A stretch of DNA of 64,000 bases, taken from positions 22,880,524 through 22,944,523 of the forward strand of contig NC_134845.1 of NCBI RefSeq assembly GCF_965363235.1. Direction: 5' to 3'. The position numbers were made by a program, and so were the translations under genes. Positions 1-13,300 of this stretch are shown here, one piece after another (the first letter of the stretch is position 1; the number at the start of each line of letters is the position of its first letter). This DNA comes from Mytilus galloprovincialis. Its lineage: Eukaryota; Mollusca; Bivalvia; Mytilida; Mytilidae. The notes beneath the pieces are model-generated. The model was not told the DNA's origin and made no database searches. It saw only the letters and a list, made by a program, of their open reading frames with translations.

Positions 1-769
1 GAAAAACATGACCTTGTGCAATACCAAGTTACAGGTTAATTATAGCCCTATGCACTGCCGTTTTTTGTTTTGTTTTGTTTAGCTACATTTTACATCTTTT
101 TACGCTTCATAACAAAACTAGACCTTTACCCAATCCGCCCAGACAAACAATCATATTGCTATATACCATTGAACTATCGTTATTTCGTCACAACAATGTA
201 TATCTACAAAAATTAATATGCTTTTGATTATTTAATGTGTCTATTTATATTAGTAGGCATTTTTCATTCGAATTAGTTTTCAACCAGTGTATCAGATTTA
301 TGATGTATATATATATTGGGGTTTGATTTGTTTTAGCTACATGTTTACTAGTAATTTTGGAGTAGAGCTTTTCACATAGAATATGTGTCTGATATTTATT
401 GAGATGTAGGCATTCCTAGTTTAACTCTTGTAAGATTGAAGATGTTCATGAATTATAACTAAATAATTCTGTCTAACATGTGACAAGAGACAAGCTAAAA
501 TAATCTATGTTTGAGGTTTTAGCATATTACTTAAGCTAGATCTACAGTTATGGGAACGAAAGTCAACATTTGCCTTTCATTTACCTCACCCTTATCCTTT
601 CATGAATTACGAATTGATCTGTTCTCATTATATATCACAGATGAGGATTACATCAAATAGAATTCACTTTGCAACATGAAATGGACTTCCAGAACACAAC
701 AATAGTTCCATCTAAATATAGAAAAAAAAAGATGCAGAGACCAAGTTACATGAAACAAATTAAGCGATT

Positions 770-965
770 TGTATGGGTCACCGTGGAGCCATAAACAATG
801 TTAAAACCCATACCGTATAGCAGGCCAGAAAAGGGCTCTGACACGAAAAAAAACAAAAAAAAAACAATCCAAACGGGAGGAATAGCCAGATATTTGTAAA
901 CAGTAAACGAAACCCCCATATGTTAAACAGCAATCACTGGATTAAAGACTCCTGACTTTGAACAG
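770..965 (-). repeat. SINE-like dispersed repeat, copy 1
   Basis: Read on the minus strand, this segment shares a run of landmarks in the same order with 46370-46630 and 62020-62325 on the plus strand: AAGTCAGGAG, then a CAGTGATTG-like block, then a CTTTTATAGCAG-like block, then a GTACGGTGAC-like block near the end. Three copies in one window show that it is a dispersed repeat. No coding capacity is visible. I assign it to a SINE-like family by size and lack of ORF only. Confidence 0.55.
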
Positions 966-1274
966 AATATGTCAGAGTTACATGTAAACATATTTGCTGG
1001 AGCCCAACCTTATAATTAATCTGTCTTACCACTAAATTGGACTTTTATAGATATTTAAAGACAGATGCATGCCCTTTTCCATATCCAACCAGTAACTGGG
1101 CCGATATTTTGATATCTGTCCTAGATGTTAAAACTGTGAGCAGCCATATTTTATGAATTGACCAAGTGATAGAAAAGTTATAAAGATTATTAAATATCAG
1201 TCAGTGGATTGTAACATGGTACGTCAAGAGAAGCTTGGAATCTTGATGGTTCATGTAACAAGCAATATTTGATG

Positions 1275-1313
1275 AATAAAATTATTATGTAGTTAAAAAA
1301 AAAAAAAAAAAAA
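1275..1313 (+). repeat. AATAAA followed by A-tract: possible retroposed transcript end
   Basis: AATAAA at 1275 is followed about 14 bases later by a run of about 19 A. A polyadenylation signal with a genome-encoded A-tail at the right distance is what a reverse-transcribed mRNA or SINE 3' end leaves behind. The 200 bases upstream have no ORF, so it would be a 3' UTR-only fragment. A slipped A-run beside a chance AATAAA is the alternative. Confidence 0.35.
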
Positions 1314-2410
1314 TATTAAATATAGCTGATGAGGAAAAATGTATCACACACTTCAGACTGTACTGTAAAAGAAATATAACAACTTGCACATACGACCGTC
1401 CTCTTTGTATATCCTTGGACTTTTATACTAACAAAACTGTCAATATATTATATCTCAGTTATAAACGTATGTTGTATGATGGTAACTGATTTCTAGACCG
1501 TTTATTTTATTATGTTTTAATTTGTTAATAACTTGACCCATGACCATGGAAATAAAAGATAACAAAGGAAGTCTGAAATGGGATATCACAATACTCTTAG
1601 TTTTCCTGTGCAAAATGATGACAGTAGATGGTATCCTCGAACTGTACATGCTAAATTATAAAATGATATGTCATTTTCTTTTGTATGGCCTGTAAACTAT
1701 GTATTTGCTATTGCGTTCTGTTAATTGGTCATTGAAGTATGATCTGACGTTTAAACCACGCTGATATCAAGTGTATTTTCAAAGCAGTGGATTAATCTAA
1801 TCTCGCATTTCGCATAAATGTTTTAATAAAAACACAAAAGATATATGTAAAATATCTAAAATACCCATCCATTTAATATTATCGTTATATATCATGTGTA
1901 TTCATATTGATGTCGATATAATTTATGTACAATTAAAATAAAACAGATGCAAAAGTTATGTTTTGAATGATTGTCTTGAATAAGGAACTCAGAGAACAAG
2001 ATTGAAATATATAATAGTCATAATATAATAGTACACTTTCACCATTCTTCACTCATCTGAATTTGTATGATTCCTTAAACACCAGTTAAAACTCCTTCAA
2101 AAGTTTTTTAATTGACTCAACATTACCTATACAAATGTATGAGATATAAGGAAATAACAAAACGTTTTACCGATTAAGATTAACAAAAGAAAATTAAAAA
2201 CCAATTCTTCAGAGAACAATTGAGGGTCTTGCAAACGAGTTAATAAGAATGAAATTTTAAAAAACGATGTTAGAAAATGTCACTCCTTGTTGATGTTATT
2301 TGGTATCTCAAACTGATATACAAAAATAAGATTAATAGGTATATCCAGAAGACTTAATTGTTTTATAATGAACAAGAAATAATTTTAAAAAAAGGTCAAA
2401 ATCTAGAATG

Positions 2411-3130
2411 TCAAATTGACCTTTAAACTTTACCTCAATTTCAAGGTCGTAGGTCAGTGATCTCGAATCAAAGAACCCCAGGTCAATCACTTGCATGGTT
2501 GTTGAGAAATACCGATTTCAAATACAAACAGGGAGAAAACTCCTACAGGTGTTGCCCAAAACACTTCGCCCTAAATGTACTTATCGTAAACAGTTATTTG
2601 GAAAACACATCATATCATTAACTGTTACAGTTTCTTTTGAATATAGATTACAAGCAAATTGAAAATTAAGAATATGACCTTGACCTTTGACCTTGACCTC
2701 AATTTCAAGTTCATAGGTCAGTGAACTCAAATCGAAAAACCCCAAGGTCAATCACTTGTGTGGTTGTGGAGAAATACTGATTTCAAATACATAAGGGGAG
2801 AAAACTCCTATTATAAATAACCAAAACATTTTGACTAAGCTCTGATTCCTTTCACGGATTTGGCTATCCTTTTCAAACCTTTTGGATTATAGCTTTTCTT
2901 CTTTTATATAAGCTTTGGATTTCAAATATTTTGGCCACGAGCATCACTGAAGAAACATATATTGTCGAAATGCGCATCTGGTGCAAGAAAATTGGTACCG
3001 TTTATGTTATTTTGACTAAAATAGGTTGAAGTTTCGCCTTATTGTAAACAATTATTTGACAAACACATCATATCATTAACCTTTGACCTTTGACTTTTGA
3101 CCTTGACCTCAATTTCCTTCAAATTAACCA
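2411..3130. repeat. Tandem repeat of about 230-260 bp, interrupted by an insertion
   Basis: Two long units and the start of a third are visible. Each unit contains a GACCTCAATTTCAAG-like block, GGTCAATCACTTG, GAGAAATAC, GGGAGAAAACTCCTA and, near its end, ACACATCATATCATTAAC (about 2607 and 3063). The first unit is uninterrupted. The second is split at 2838/3009 by an inserted element. The third is cut short after about 3120. Confidence 0.75.
2839..3008 (+). mobile_element. Short element with hammerhead-like core, flanked by 11-bp target duplication
   Basis: A 170-bp segment interrupts the second unit of a tandem repeat and is bracketed by the exact direct repeat ATTTTGACTAA (2828-2838 and 3009-3019). 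Near its 3' end are ATCACTGAAGA, GTCGAAATGCGCATCTGG and TTGGTACC, the same layout as the other hammerhead-type copies here but with CTGAAGA in place of the canonical CTGATGA. The neighbouring uninterrupted unit acts as an empty site. The target duplication shows an insertion event; retroposition is inferred from its length and from the absence of terminal inverted repeats. Confidence 0.7.
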
Positions 3131-4140
3131 AGGACTTCATATCAAAAGACTGTAGGCCTCTACGACGTATAACGTATGAATTTATCCAACATATCGCCTA
3201 TATAAAATTTCAAAGGGAAATAACTTCCATAGATGTCTTCCAATCACTCTAGTTAAAAATAACTAAATCATTCTTAAGAGTAGACAAAAAATTTGGTGAA
3301 AACAGTTTTTTATAATCTTTTACGGTTTAAGAGATATAGAGATAACAAGAAAAAGGGACACGGGGAGAGAACTCCTATAATAATAAATGTTTGGTCACAC
3401 AGGGTGAGTTTTGAAACCTATATTACTGTACAACCGATCATTTGCCAAAAATCCTTTGATATATTATAAAACAAAAAAGCATCGTAGACGGCAGAAGAAA
3501 ACACAATTAAAAGAAAAACAATAGGTCTCTCCACGAAAAGTGGAAAGACCTAAAGACCTAATTAAACAGACGAAATGAAAAGGTATTAACATTTTTTGTC
3601 TGTGCAGTGTCTTTAAGCTGATTTTTGGTTATTCGTGGTTTTTTTTCTTTTGGTAAAAGTATCGTCAACCCGTGTTCAATTGTCGCATTGATACATGTAT
3701 CTGTATACCTTTGGAAATATATTATATATATAAGTTTGTAATCATAATCATAACGAATAGAACATACAATAATAATGTCATAATAAAACTATCGAATTGA
3801 AAGCTAAGGACAATATTCATATCAAAGTTAATATTAGCTATGACTTATGAAGAATATTGAAGAGGAAGTCCTTTTTATCATTTTGTCATTTTATTGCTAC
3901 ATGTATCTCATTGATATAAACCTGACGATTTTGATTGGTCAGCAGTTACCTCCTGAATTGCCGCATTCAAAAGCGAACGAAACGGCTCTTTCATTGAAGG
4001 TAGTAAACTATCAACAATTGCCCTACCCATACACTCCAACCATATTTTTGTGTTGACACATAGCATAGTTTAATCTTTCCTGAATATGTATATACATTGT
4101 AATACATTAAACATTGGATTATGACTATGTTTCCTTACAG

Positions 4141-4339
4141 AGCCAGCATGTGATAATCCATTACCGTTTGTTGGATCATCAACGTGGAGAACAAGTAGCA
4201 AAGGAACATGGACAATTAATGCAGGTCAGACACAAATACAAAATTTTGAAGTAACCACAAATAGTGCTATCGGACCTGTCAAATACACAATGGATTGTGA
4301 GGATGATACAACAGATACTGATGGATACACTCTACTTAA
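4141..4339 (+). CDS. Receptor exon a (first ectodomain block)
   Basis: Acceptor TTCCTTACAG, donor GTGAGT. The exon enters with two bases of a codon and leaves after two bases. It encodes PACDNPLPFVGSSTW, then GTWTINAGQ and YTMDCEDD. The two cysteines and two tryptophans in a Gly/Ser/Thr-rich context mark an extracellular module. It is the most 5' exon I can support. Confidence 0.75.
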
Positions 4340-7300
4340 GTGAGTATATTAATTATTCAATAGTTATGAAACGTGTTGTAACACTTACATCATTTATTAG
4401 TATATATGTGCTTTACTTGATTAAAGATGATAAGATGTAAAGAATCTATAATTGATATACTTCATGAGTTCTCAAAACTAGATTTAAACTCATTAAAAGG
4501 TAAAAAAAAAAATGACTCAGTATGGCTCATAAATAAGTACATGGTAGTAATGGTTTGGAAGGGATATCATATTATTATTTATTTTATTAGATCTACAACG
4601 ACAGTCAATTTATTTGGCGGCCCCAAAACTATCTATGTATGTGTGAAATTTGAGCAGAAAGACGCATCGTCAACAGATTCTTACTTGTATTATTTTGGAT
4701 CAGGTATGTTTTTGTTTACATGTTGCTTTTGTACTTAAATGGTTTGCTTAATAAGGATGAAAATAACAAGATTGTGATTTGGAATATTCTATTTTATTGT
4801 TGTTGTGAATTTCTGTTGTCAATATTGCTGATGTAAAATGAATGCAAAGAATATTTTTGTATCAAGCAAAGGAGGTGTTGGGCCCAGACAAATAATCAGT
4901 GTTCCCATTTAACAGTCAATGTAAATGTTATATTTCTTTAACACTAAAGTGGTTATTAAATTTAGGCATATTGTATTAATTCATACAAAACAGCCATGCA
5001 AATTGACGAATATGGTTTCAAATGCAGTAGTGTTTTCAGGCTCTTTTTTATATAATTTTGTAGCATAAAAGCACGTTGGTTCATCAATCAGTTATATATA
5101 ACTCAAAATGTCCCCATTACTAGTAAATGTAATTAAGAATCATTCTTTGTTTTAGTATTCTTCATAACCATTTTTTTATTTCAATTTTACTTCTTCTATT
5201 ATTTCTCATTGCATCTCCCTTTTCCTCAATATCAACTGATGGATATTAAGTTATTGAATTATTTTTCGTCTTAGTACTGACAACTAGTTACAGTGCAGGT
5301 AAACTACAGCTAAAAGTTCTTGATATATTAATAATGTGCAGCACTACTTATCTTTAATTTTTCACCATAATTTTGCATGTGCAATATTTGTTTTAATAGT
5401 GATTGTTTTCTTCTTTCGATTTTATATTAATTTATAATAAGTAATACGCTTACTTCTTATAAAACTCACTAGCCTTATTAATACCAGCCAAACGGACTGT
5501 TTCTCTCCTATCAAGATAAAATTTGAACATACAATGTCGAAAAAAATCCAAAATGAGACACATTTATGAACCAAATCAGCAATCAACAAGAAGAAATATT
5601 TAAACAGGATAACATCTTATTTCAGGCACTTCGCTTTCTCTTTCATTTAATCAAATTTCAAGCATTCATGGCATTTATTTCTTAATTAGTTCAAATAAAG
5701 TGAAAACCATTTCATTTCAAGGCACTACCTTTAGTTGTCATATCGTGATGACAATCAGCTGACCTCTTAATTATGCATGTATTATAAAAGAACGTACAAA
5801 AGTCCAACTTTAGAAATACAGAAACATCTACTCATGATCTTAGAAACAGACAACCTGATACACCCATGCATCTTTTTGTTATTCAAGAGCATCCGATTCC
5901 AGTTCATACCAGAATTAATTCAAATAGTTTGAAAGTAACACCTACATGACATATGTGTATGAACTATTTTGTTTTATATATTTACTACAAGTTTAGTGTT
6001 GCGTTCATTTCGATGAACTAGTATGTATTACTATTTAACGAAAAAAGTGACGCCCGCCTCAGGGTTTTTGCTGCGTGAACGTTGGAGGCATTAAACTGTG
6101 TTCTGCTCTAAGTCGAGTTGTTGTCAAATTTCTATTTTACTTTTAGGAAAGATCTGAATAAGTGGTGTAAAAAAGTAAAATCACAAAAATACTGAACTCC
6201 GACTAAACTCAAAACGGAAATTACATAATCAAATGGCAAAATCAAAAGTTCACACACCTCAAACGAATAGACAGCAACTGTAATATTGCTAAAATGTTAC
6301 ACCTTTACTCTTTTTATCTTTTGAGTTCCAATTTTTATTTGACCAACCACAAGACAAATTATGCATGTTGCAGCAAATAATTTTGAACTAGATTTCTTGT
6401 GCAAATTTCCCCCCGACTACGTTTTAGCTAGGAAGTATTGATAGGGATCACATGGCCTTACACGTCATTCTGTGTTCAAAATATTATGTTCTTGATTATG
6501 AACAAAATGACTTTTTGCCCGACTTCGATTCTAGATCTAGACTTTGTGTATTGTATATTCAAACTCCTTATATTCTATTATAAAACCAATTTTACTAAAC
6601 GCTAACACTAACATTGTAATCGTTAAATTAGTACCTTAGATTTGCTTTTAAATTGCTTGAGTTAACATATATGGACGACCATTTGATTTTTGGGGAATGG
6701 GACTACGAATTTTGAAAATGGATATCAGCCACTACCGAAGCCTCTATAGAAATAACATTGCCCAACACTTGATGCGAAATGAATTTTCTGTATCACAATA
6801 TACATAAAAGAAGTATTTTCGTCTGTAGGCATTACTATTCCTACTGGCAAAGAAACTTCTATAACTTTGATTGATATCTCCCGACTTGATACAGCTATAT
6901 CATGACGTGTGTCATGTATGTCATGACGAAAATGTCGTCTTTCTTTTACCCATTAGAAAATTAGAAGACTATGTAAAATCCAAAGTAAACAGCACAATGT
7001 GGTCCGAATGAATAGTTTATTGATGGTGTTTTATTTCACGCATTCATATTATATTTTTAAAGATGGTAATAACCAATTTAAATCAAAGCATTATTTTAAC
7101 TTGTCTTGTTCTGAGAGAATCAACATATATATTAGTTAAATATACGAATGTACTGTTTCTCTGAATTTAAGAATGTCAGAACAGGTATTTCAGATCTAAG
7201 AAACAGCTTTTTTTCAAATTGCACGTTATCTTAACTTTGAATGTCCTCCTTTTGTTTTACCAACCATAAGAAGACTTTTGAGAATTGCAACATAATTTTG

Positions 7301-10300
7301 TGTTCAATGATTTCACTATTTGAGTTTGTTTATCTAAAGTTTGATAGTGACAATCGGTTTTAACACGTCATTCAATATATCCTCAAACAATGGCCACTTT
7401 TAGGATTAATAGCTTTTGTTTCTAAGGCTCCGATTTCAGACTTAATTTATTGATCAAACTAACTGCTAGATTTATAATGCTATCAGTAATCATAAATATT
7501 ATGGATGTAGTGCCTTTTTTATCTGAACATTTGCTTACATTTTCCTTTAGTACTTTTATCTTACACACAATTTCTTACATTTCGTAATTTACTAATTAAC
7601 ATTGGTTAGAACCTTAGCTTTGCTTTTAAATATTTGCTTTATTCAACCTAATGGGACAACCATATGCTTTTCTTGAAAGGGAATTTTAGAAATGTATGTA
7701 TCATTGACTGGTTGGCACTTAGTTCATGCATATACAAAATTGCCCGAAAGAGGATCAATTGACTTTTCATAATGTGCTCAACTGTAAGTGAAAATTAATT
7801 TTCTGACAGCAAAACATCCTTTCAGAACCTTGATGGTCGTCCCTTTACAAAGTATAATTATTAAACTTCTATATACATACATATATAATTCTTCTACAAG
7901 TCTGTTGTTATTGAATAATAGGTCATTTGTCTTTAACATATGTAATAACTGGAATATGTTGTTATAAGCAAAGTGAACGGTACTATGTGTCGAATAAATA
8001 TTTTACAGATTGTTAATACTTTCGATTAATGTAAACATGATAATTTTTCAAAACAAGGACACAGATGGACAAAAAGAATACATTCTTATATAACAATCAT
8101 CCCTTTACCTTATATGGCTACATGTTTGTAGTTTCTTTTAGTTTTATAAGATCTTTGAAGTTTGTCTAGAGGGTTATGTGCATCCCTCAATTAACAATAC
8201 ATGTGTTTTATCTCTAGGTAATGTTCACATCGCATTTATATAACAGTGGACATCACTGCTTTACAATAAATATAGTTGTTGACTTATCAACGAGACCATC
8301 TTATATAAAATTCTCTCATTTCGCGGAATATTTCAAAAACAAACGACAAATAGTGATATTTTAGTTTGTTATACTGACTCGATCCACAAAGCTTTACGAC
8401 AAAGGCGAGCTGGTTTTAACATAAAAAAAACAATCCTTGTTTCTTGTCACCATTTTTTCTCCCATGTGTTTTAGTTGGGTAAATTATCAAATAACATAAA
8501 GTAGGTAACACCATTTTTGTTTGCAATCAAATGACTACAATGATTGTTCTGTTGTATGAATGACGTCGCCTGAATTTCATTGTTACATCGACGCGGATAT
8601 ATATGTTTCTATATTGGCATGTGCGTTTTTCTTTTTCTTCCCACCGGTAGCTATTTTTTTTTATACTCAACGAGAAACAGTCGTTTATGACTAAAATGTA
8701 TATTTAGTACGTGCTGCAATGCATTAACTTTTTTTAAAAGAAAGATATTGAAAGTTAAACGGAACATTGCAAAACATAATTATTTGATTTAGCGCAAGTA
8801 ATAACCTATGCACAATAACATTTAAATTTAAGTTCTGATTTATCTGTAAAGAGGTTTTATACATTTGCCCACCATGAAGTGATGGTACAAAGTTATAATG
8901 ATAATGCATATTTCCAGGTTCTACTACACTAGCTGCTGGTACATATGAAAGGATTATTTTGTTGCCAACAGCATCTACATTTAATTTTGATAGCCATTGT
9001 GCAGATAAATCAACAGCGGCAGAAAGGACACATGTTGCGATAAAAGATGGTATTATTTACGAATTGAAATGGAAAAATTACCGTTGGATTACAGTTTTTG
9101 ACGTTTAAAAAATAATATTCACGTCAAAATGAGGATAATTTTACCAAAGCTTTAAACTCTCCACCAATTGTGCACATAATATATAACATGAATTACAAGA
9201 AAGGCATACACTTGTTCAAACATTCCTTAGGGTACCATCTTTGTTTCCAGTACTACGTTTCTGGCTCAATTTAAATAACTGACTTTTTAAAACAAAAGAG
9301 GTCGCAAAAGTTCATGGTTTATTGAATAAAAGTCCATACTACCTAATCAAATCATATGCTCAATTTTATCAAACAACTGAACGGGGGCTAACAACTGTCA
9401 TATTCTTTACTTAGGACATAACTTTTAAGAAAAAAAATATGGCAAAAGGCGTACTTCTCTCCAATTTTGACCAATATGAAGATTTGAATAAATTTGGTAT
9501 AAGTGCCAATGAGGTACCTCTCCATCTAGGTTTCAATATATACAAAGTAAGTAATAAAAGGTCAAAGTACGGTCTTCAACACAGGTCATTGGCTCATACC
9601 AAACTGCAAGCTATACATGCACCAACATGACTAGTATGATACATCCCAAACATGAAAACAACGATATAAGTCTATATTAGAAATGAAAACACCTAGTATA
9701 TATAAACCACACCAATAAACGACAACCATTGAACGAAAGGATCTTACTTAAGATTCCCTTCCGTTTCATAAATGTGACCTACCGAATTTACCGGATTTGT
9801 TATAGCATGAGCAACACGACGAATGCCGCATATGGAGCAGGATCTACTTACCCTTCAGGGGCACCTGGGATCACCCCTAGTTTTTGGTGGCGTTCGTGTT
9901 GCTTATTCTTAGTTTTCTATGTTGTGCCATGTGTACTATTGTTTGTCTGCTTGCCTCTTTCATTTTAAGCCATGGCATTGTCAGTTTATTTTCGATTTAT
10001 GAGTTTGACTGTCCCTCTGGTATCTTTCATCCCTCTTTTAGGACAGATGCGTACAAAATTTTAGTTGAAATATAAAAATGTTGGAAATGAAATTTTGTTA
10101 TTTCATTCATTTAATTATTTCAAAAATGTAAAGTTTCATAAAACCAAAAAACTTAACGTTGCGAATTCCAAAATTATATAGATTTTTAAAATATACTACT
10201 ATAAATCTAATATACACAAAAAGTCCTTATATGGATACATTAATTAGAGATCATATTCTCAATTATGTGAAATATTTAATTAGAATACTAGACCGGGTCA

Positions 10301-13300
10301 AACGATGAAAGCATTAACATTGAGATCATTAAGATATATATAAAAAATTCAGTTGTAAGTGAAGAACAATAAGTGCAAGAGGAGAAGAATTGTATATACA
10401 TATATAGATTTAAAAACGAAACTTTATGCTTACATAACTCGTCTCTTCCTTTCATAAACTTCAAAGAAAGATACAGATAATTTAGAGTATTCATGCTATA
10501 CTAGCTGTGATGTCAGTAATATATATTACTGATTCTGCTGTGTTTCAGGAACTGAAGACAGTGCAGCAATAACATGTCCGACGTCAATACATGGGACATT
10601 TTCGTACAGTGATACATCTTGCACAAGTACTTTTCTAGACGTGTGTTCCACCCTTACACAGTTTTATTTCAATTATACTGTTTGTGCTGAAGAACAAATA
10701 TTTTCTGGTAAGTTAAACTAAAATTTTGGTTTAATAATGTTTTTGGTAAAGCATCGCATAAGTCTTCAAGTATTTATTATACATTTATAATTCACATTAA
10801 TTGGTTTGAACTTTTGTTCAGACAAGCGCTTTCGATGTAATAAATGAAGTGTTATTTTTTCTGACACTGAATAAATTGAGCTCATTGGACAGCGCTTTTG
10901 TACTGATGTGACTTTTTGAATACCAGTTTTGGAATCGATGTTGGTAAATTTAAACAATTTTCAGAAACTAAAGTTATACGGCTAGGCTTAAAATATAATT
11001 TTGGATATAACAGGTTTTTGTTTGTCCTTTTTTATATACCGCAATGAAGTATGTATAAATCAACGACCTTCTTAATATTTAGATTTCGGCTCTACTTTTA
11101 GAAATGTATTTTTAGTTAAATATTGCTTTTTCCCACATCCACTTAGCGTATTTGATATTTGTAGAAATGGCCAATGACTTAATCCAGATACACAAAAAAA
11201 GTCTGCATATTGAAAGTCAGTCTTTAATTTAGATGTGTAAAATTATTGTGGCTCTTTTTTTAAATTTTTAAACCTATTTACAAAAGACATGTATTCACTC
11301 TATATGATTGATGATGTGACGTTTAATTAGATTTGATAGTGCAAATGTGAATAATTTTAAAAGGAGCAATTGGTGTCGAACTCTAGTTCACCGATTTGAC
11401 TCAAAATAGCATATTTGGTTTATACATACTGAAACTTGTAATCAAATTACAAAAAATCTAAACAAATCATTAAACCATGCATGCATATGATTTCTAGTTT
11501 ATACGCAATCTTAAAACAGCTGGATACTATTTGAGGCTTTTTCAAGACATTCGACTGGTGTAATATGAAATCATTGTACTTTTAAATTTTGGTTCGTTAG
11601 ACTTTTACTTATTTTACTGGATTATTAAAATATACCATTTAAAATCTCAGGTTAAATATAAGTATATTTTATAACGATAATGCATGTACATTTGTCGTCC
11701 CTGTCTGCAAATCTATGAACTTTTACATTTGAGAGTTTTAAAGTATTTGCTTATGATATATGTAATAATCAATGGATATATAATTACATTTAAAGGGGGC
11801 ATTAATTGCCAATTTTATTTTAAAAAGTTGACCCAAACTCAGTAATTAGACTTACAAAATACTAAAACATTTAAGGTGGTACCTAACACTACAGGGAGAT
11901 AACTCTGTAAAATCAGCAGAACGTTTAAATGACGTTGTGTTCTTAAGGGAATATTAAGCTTCTCAATGATCAAAATGAGTGTTTGTCAAACTGTTATATA
12001 ACCAGTGTAATTTTTCTAATAAAACGGTTGGTTCAATATTTTTGTTTTTTTATATTTTTGTCAAAGGGTCAAAGTAAATACTTTGTCAAAATTTTAAGAA
12101 AATTAAACGAGCCAAATTAATTTTACTTCAGGTGTTAGGTACCACCTTAACAGAACTACAAAAGTTCAATAGGAAACAATATATAATTCATGCAATCGTT
12201 TTAAAGTATCCGAATTTCATGCGCACTTTCGGATTCGCAGACAAATCAATAAATATTGAGATGACAGCTAAATACTTCGAATTACCTAATGATCCGAGAT
12301 AATAATATAATTTGTAGTAAAGCATGCGCTATTATTTTATGACGATTTTCCTACGTCTGTTTGATAATGTCATAGATTCAATGCTTACATTTTTTAAATA
12401 AGCATGCTCATTAAATGCGCAGCCAATCTGAAACTAAAAGTCAAATCATGTTTTCATATCATGCAACTAATATCAAATTGCTCCCTGTCAATGCTTGTGG
12501 CGTTGTTTTGCAAGGCAACAGTAATAAATGAACTTTAGTAACAGGGATGTGCTCCTTACATAAAAACCTTTCCAAAAGAGTAACGAAAACGAACGACTGA
12601 AATTGTGACTACACGTTTTACGACCCCCCTCATTAATTGGTGGGCCGATAATATTTGTCAATCCACTTGCGATATGAACGGTCTTATTTAGACGAAACGC
12701 GCGTCTGGCAAATTATGAGCCCGGTACCTTGCTAACTCTTCGCGGCCTTAATAAGATACCAGTTTTGTCGTCTGATCTTCAATTAAATCAACATGAGCAT
12801 ATGACCGATTATTATTTTGACTGAGTGTGAATGTATGAGTAACTGGAGAAGTTTTCTCTGTCGAAGATTGTAGTTTCGCTAGTTGGAGATCATGTGATTC
12901 CCTTGGTTATTTTCTTTTACCTTGATTTGTCTCATATAAATCGTTTTATGAAATTCTAACATCGGTAAACAATTAAGGTAGCTCAAAACAAAAATGTGTT
13001 TACTTCCAATCACTAACCTTTAAAAGGCTGTTACTTTCTTATGAATGTCTAAAAGATAATAAAAGAGGTAAATATAGATAGATATAGAAAAATCTTTAAA
13101 ATGAATGCAATATTTTTTTTATGCAATCGTGATGTACTATTTATGTAATTAGTTGCAACAATCTCGGTTAGTTCACTTGAATGAATTTAGCTCTATCATC
13201 TCTTTAACTATACAGAAAATTTTAACGAAATCTTTATCAACACATCATGGGCTTCAAAAGGGTGTCTCAAATAGTCCCTATGGTATTCCATTCTCTCATA

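Larger units (their letters stand above)
1..4140. other. Upstream region, no gene identified
   Basis: No open frame here has a signal peptide followed by a usable donor, so the missing 5' exon(s) of the receptor gene that starts at 4141 were not found. The region holds a minus-oriented SINE-like repeat (770-965), an AATAAA plus A-tract typical of a retroposed transcript end (1275-1313), and a tandem repeat (2411-3130) carrying a 170-bp ribozyme-bearing insertion. The rest is AT-rich sequence with no recognisable feature. Confidence 0.6.
4704..8917 (+). other. Intron of receptor gene, no exon seen
   Basis: A 4.2 kb AT-rich intron. It contains a decayed stretch at 6001-6132 resembling the 3' tail of the Penelope-like family and a repeat at 6160-6290 shared with 15858-16070. 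I see no further exon with compatible phase and no RNA gene. Confidence 0.6.

Noticed and set aside
3847-4056. Hydrophobic 69-codon frame just before the first receptor exon, considered as a signal-peptide exon
   Set aside because: Charged start, hydrophobic stretch not followed by a cleavage-like region, a stop before the next exon and no good donor in a matching phase.
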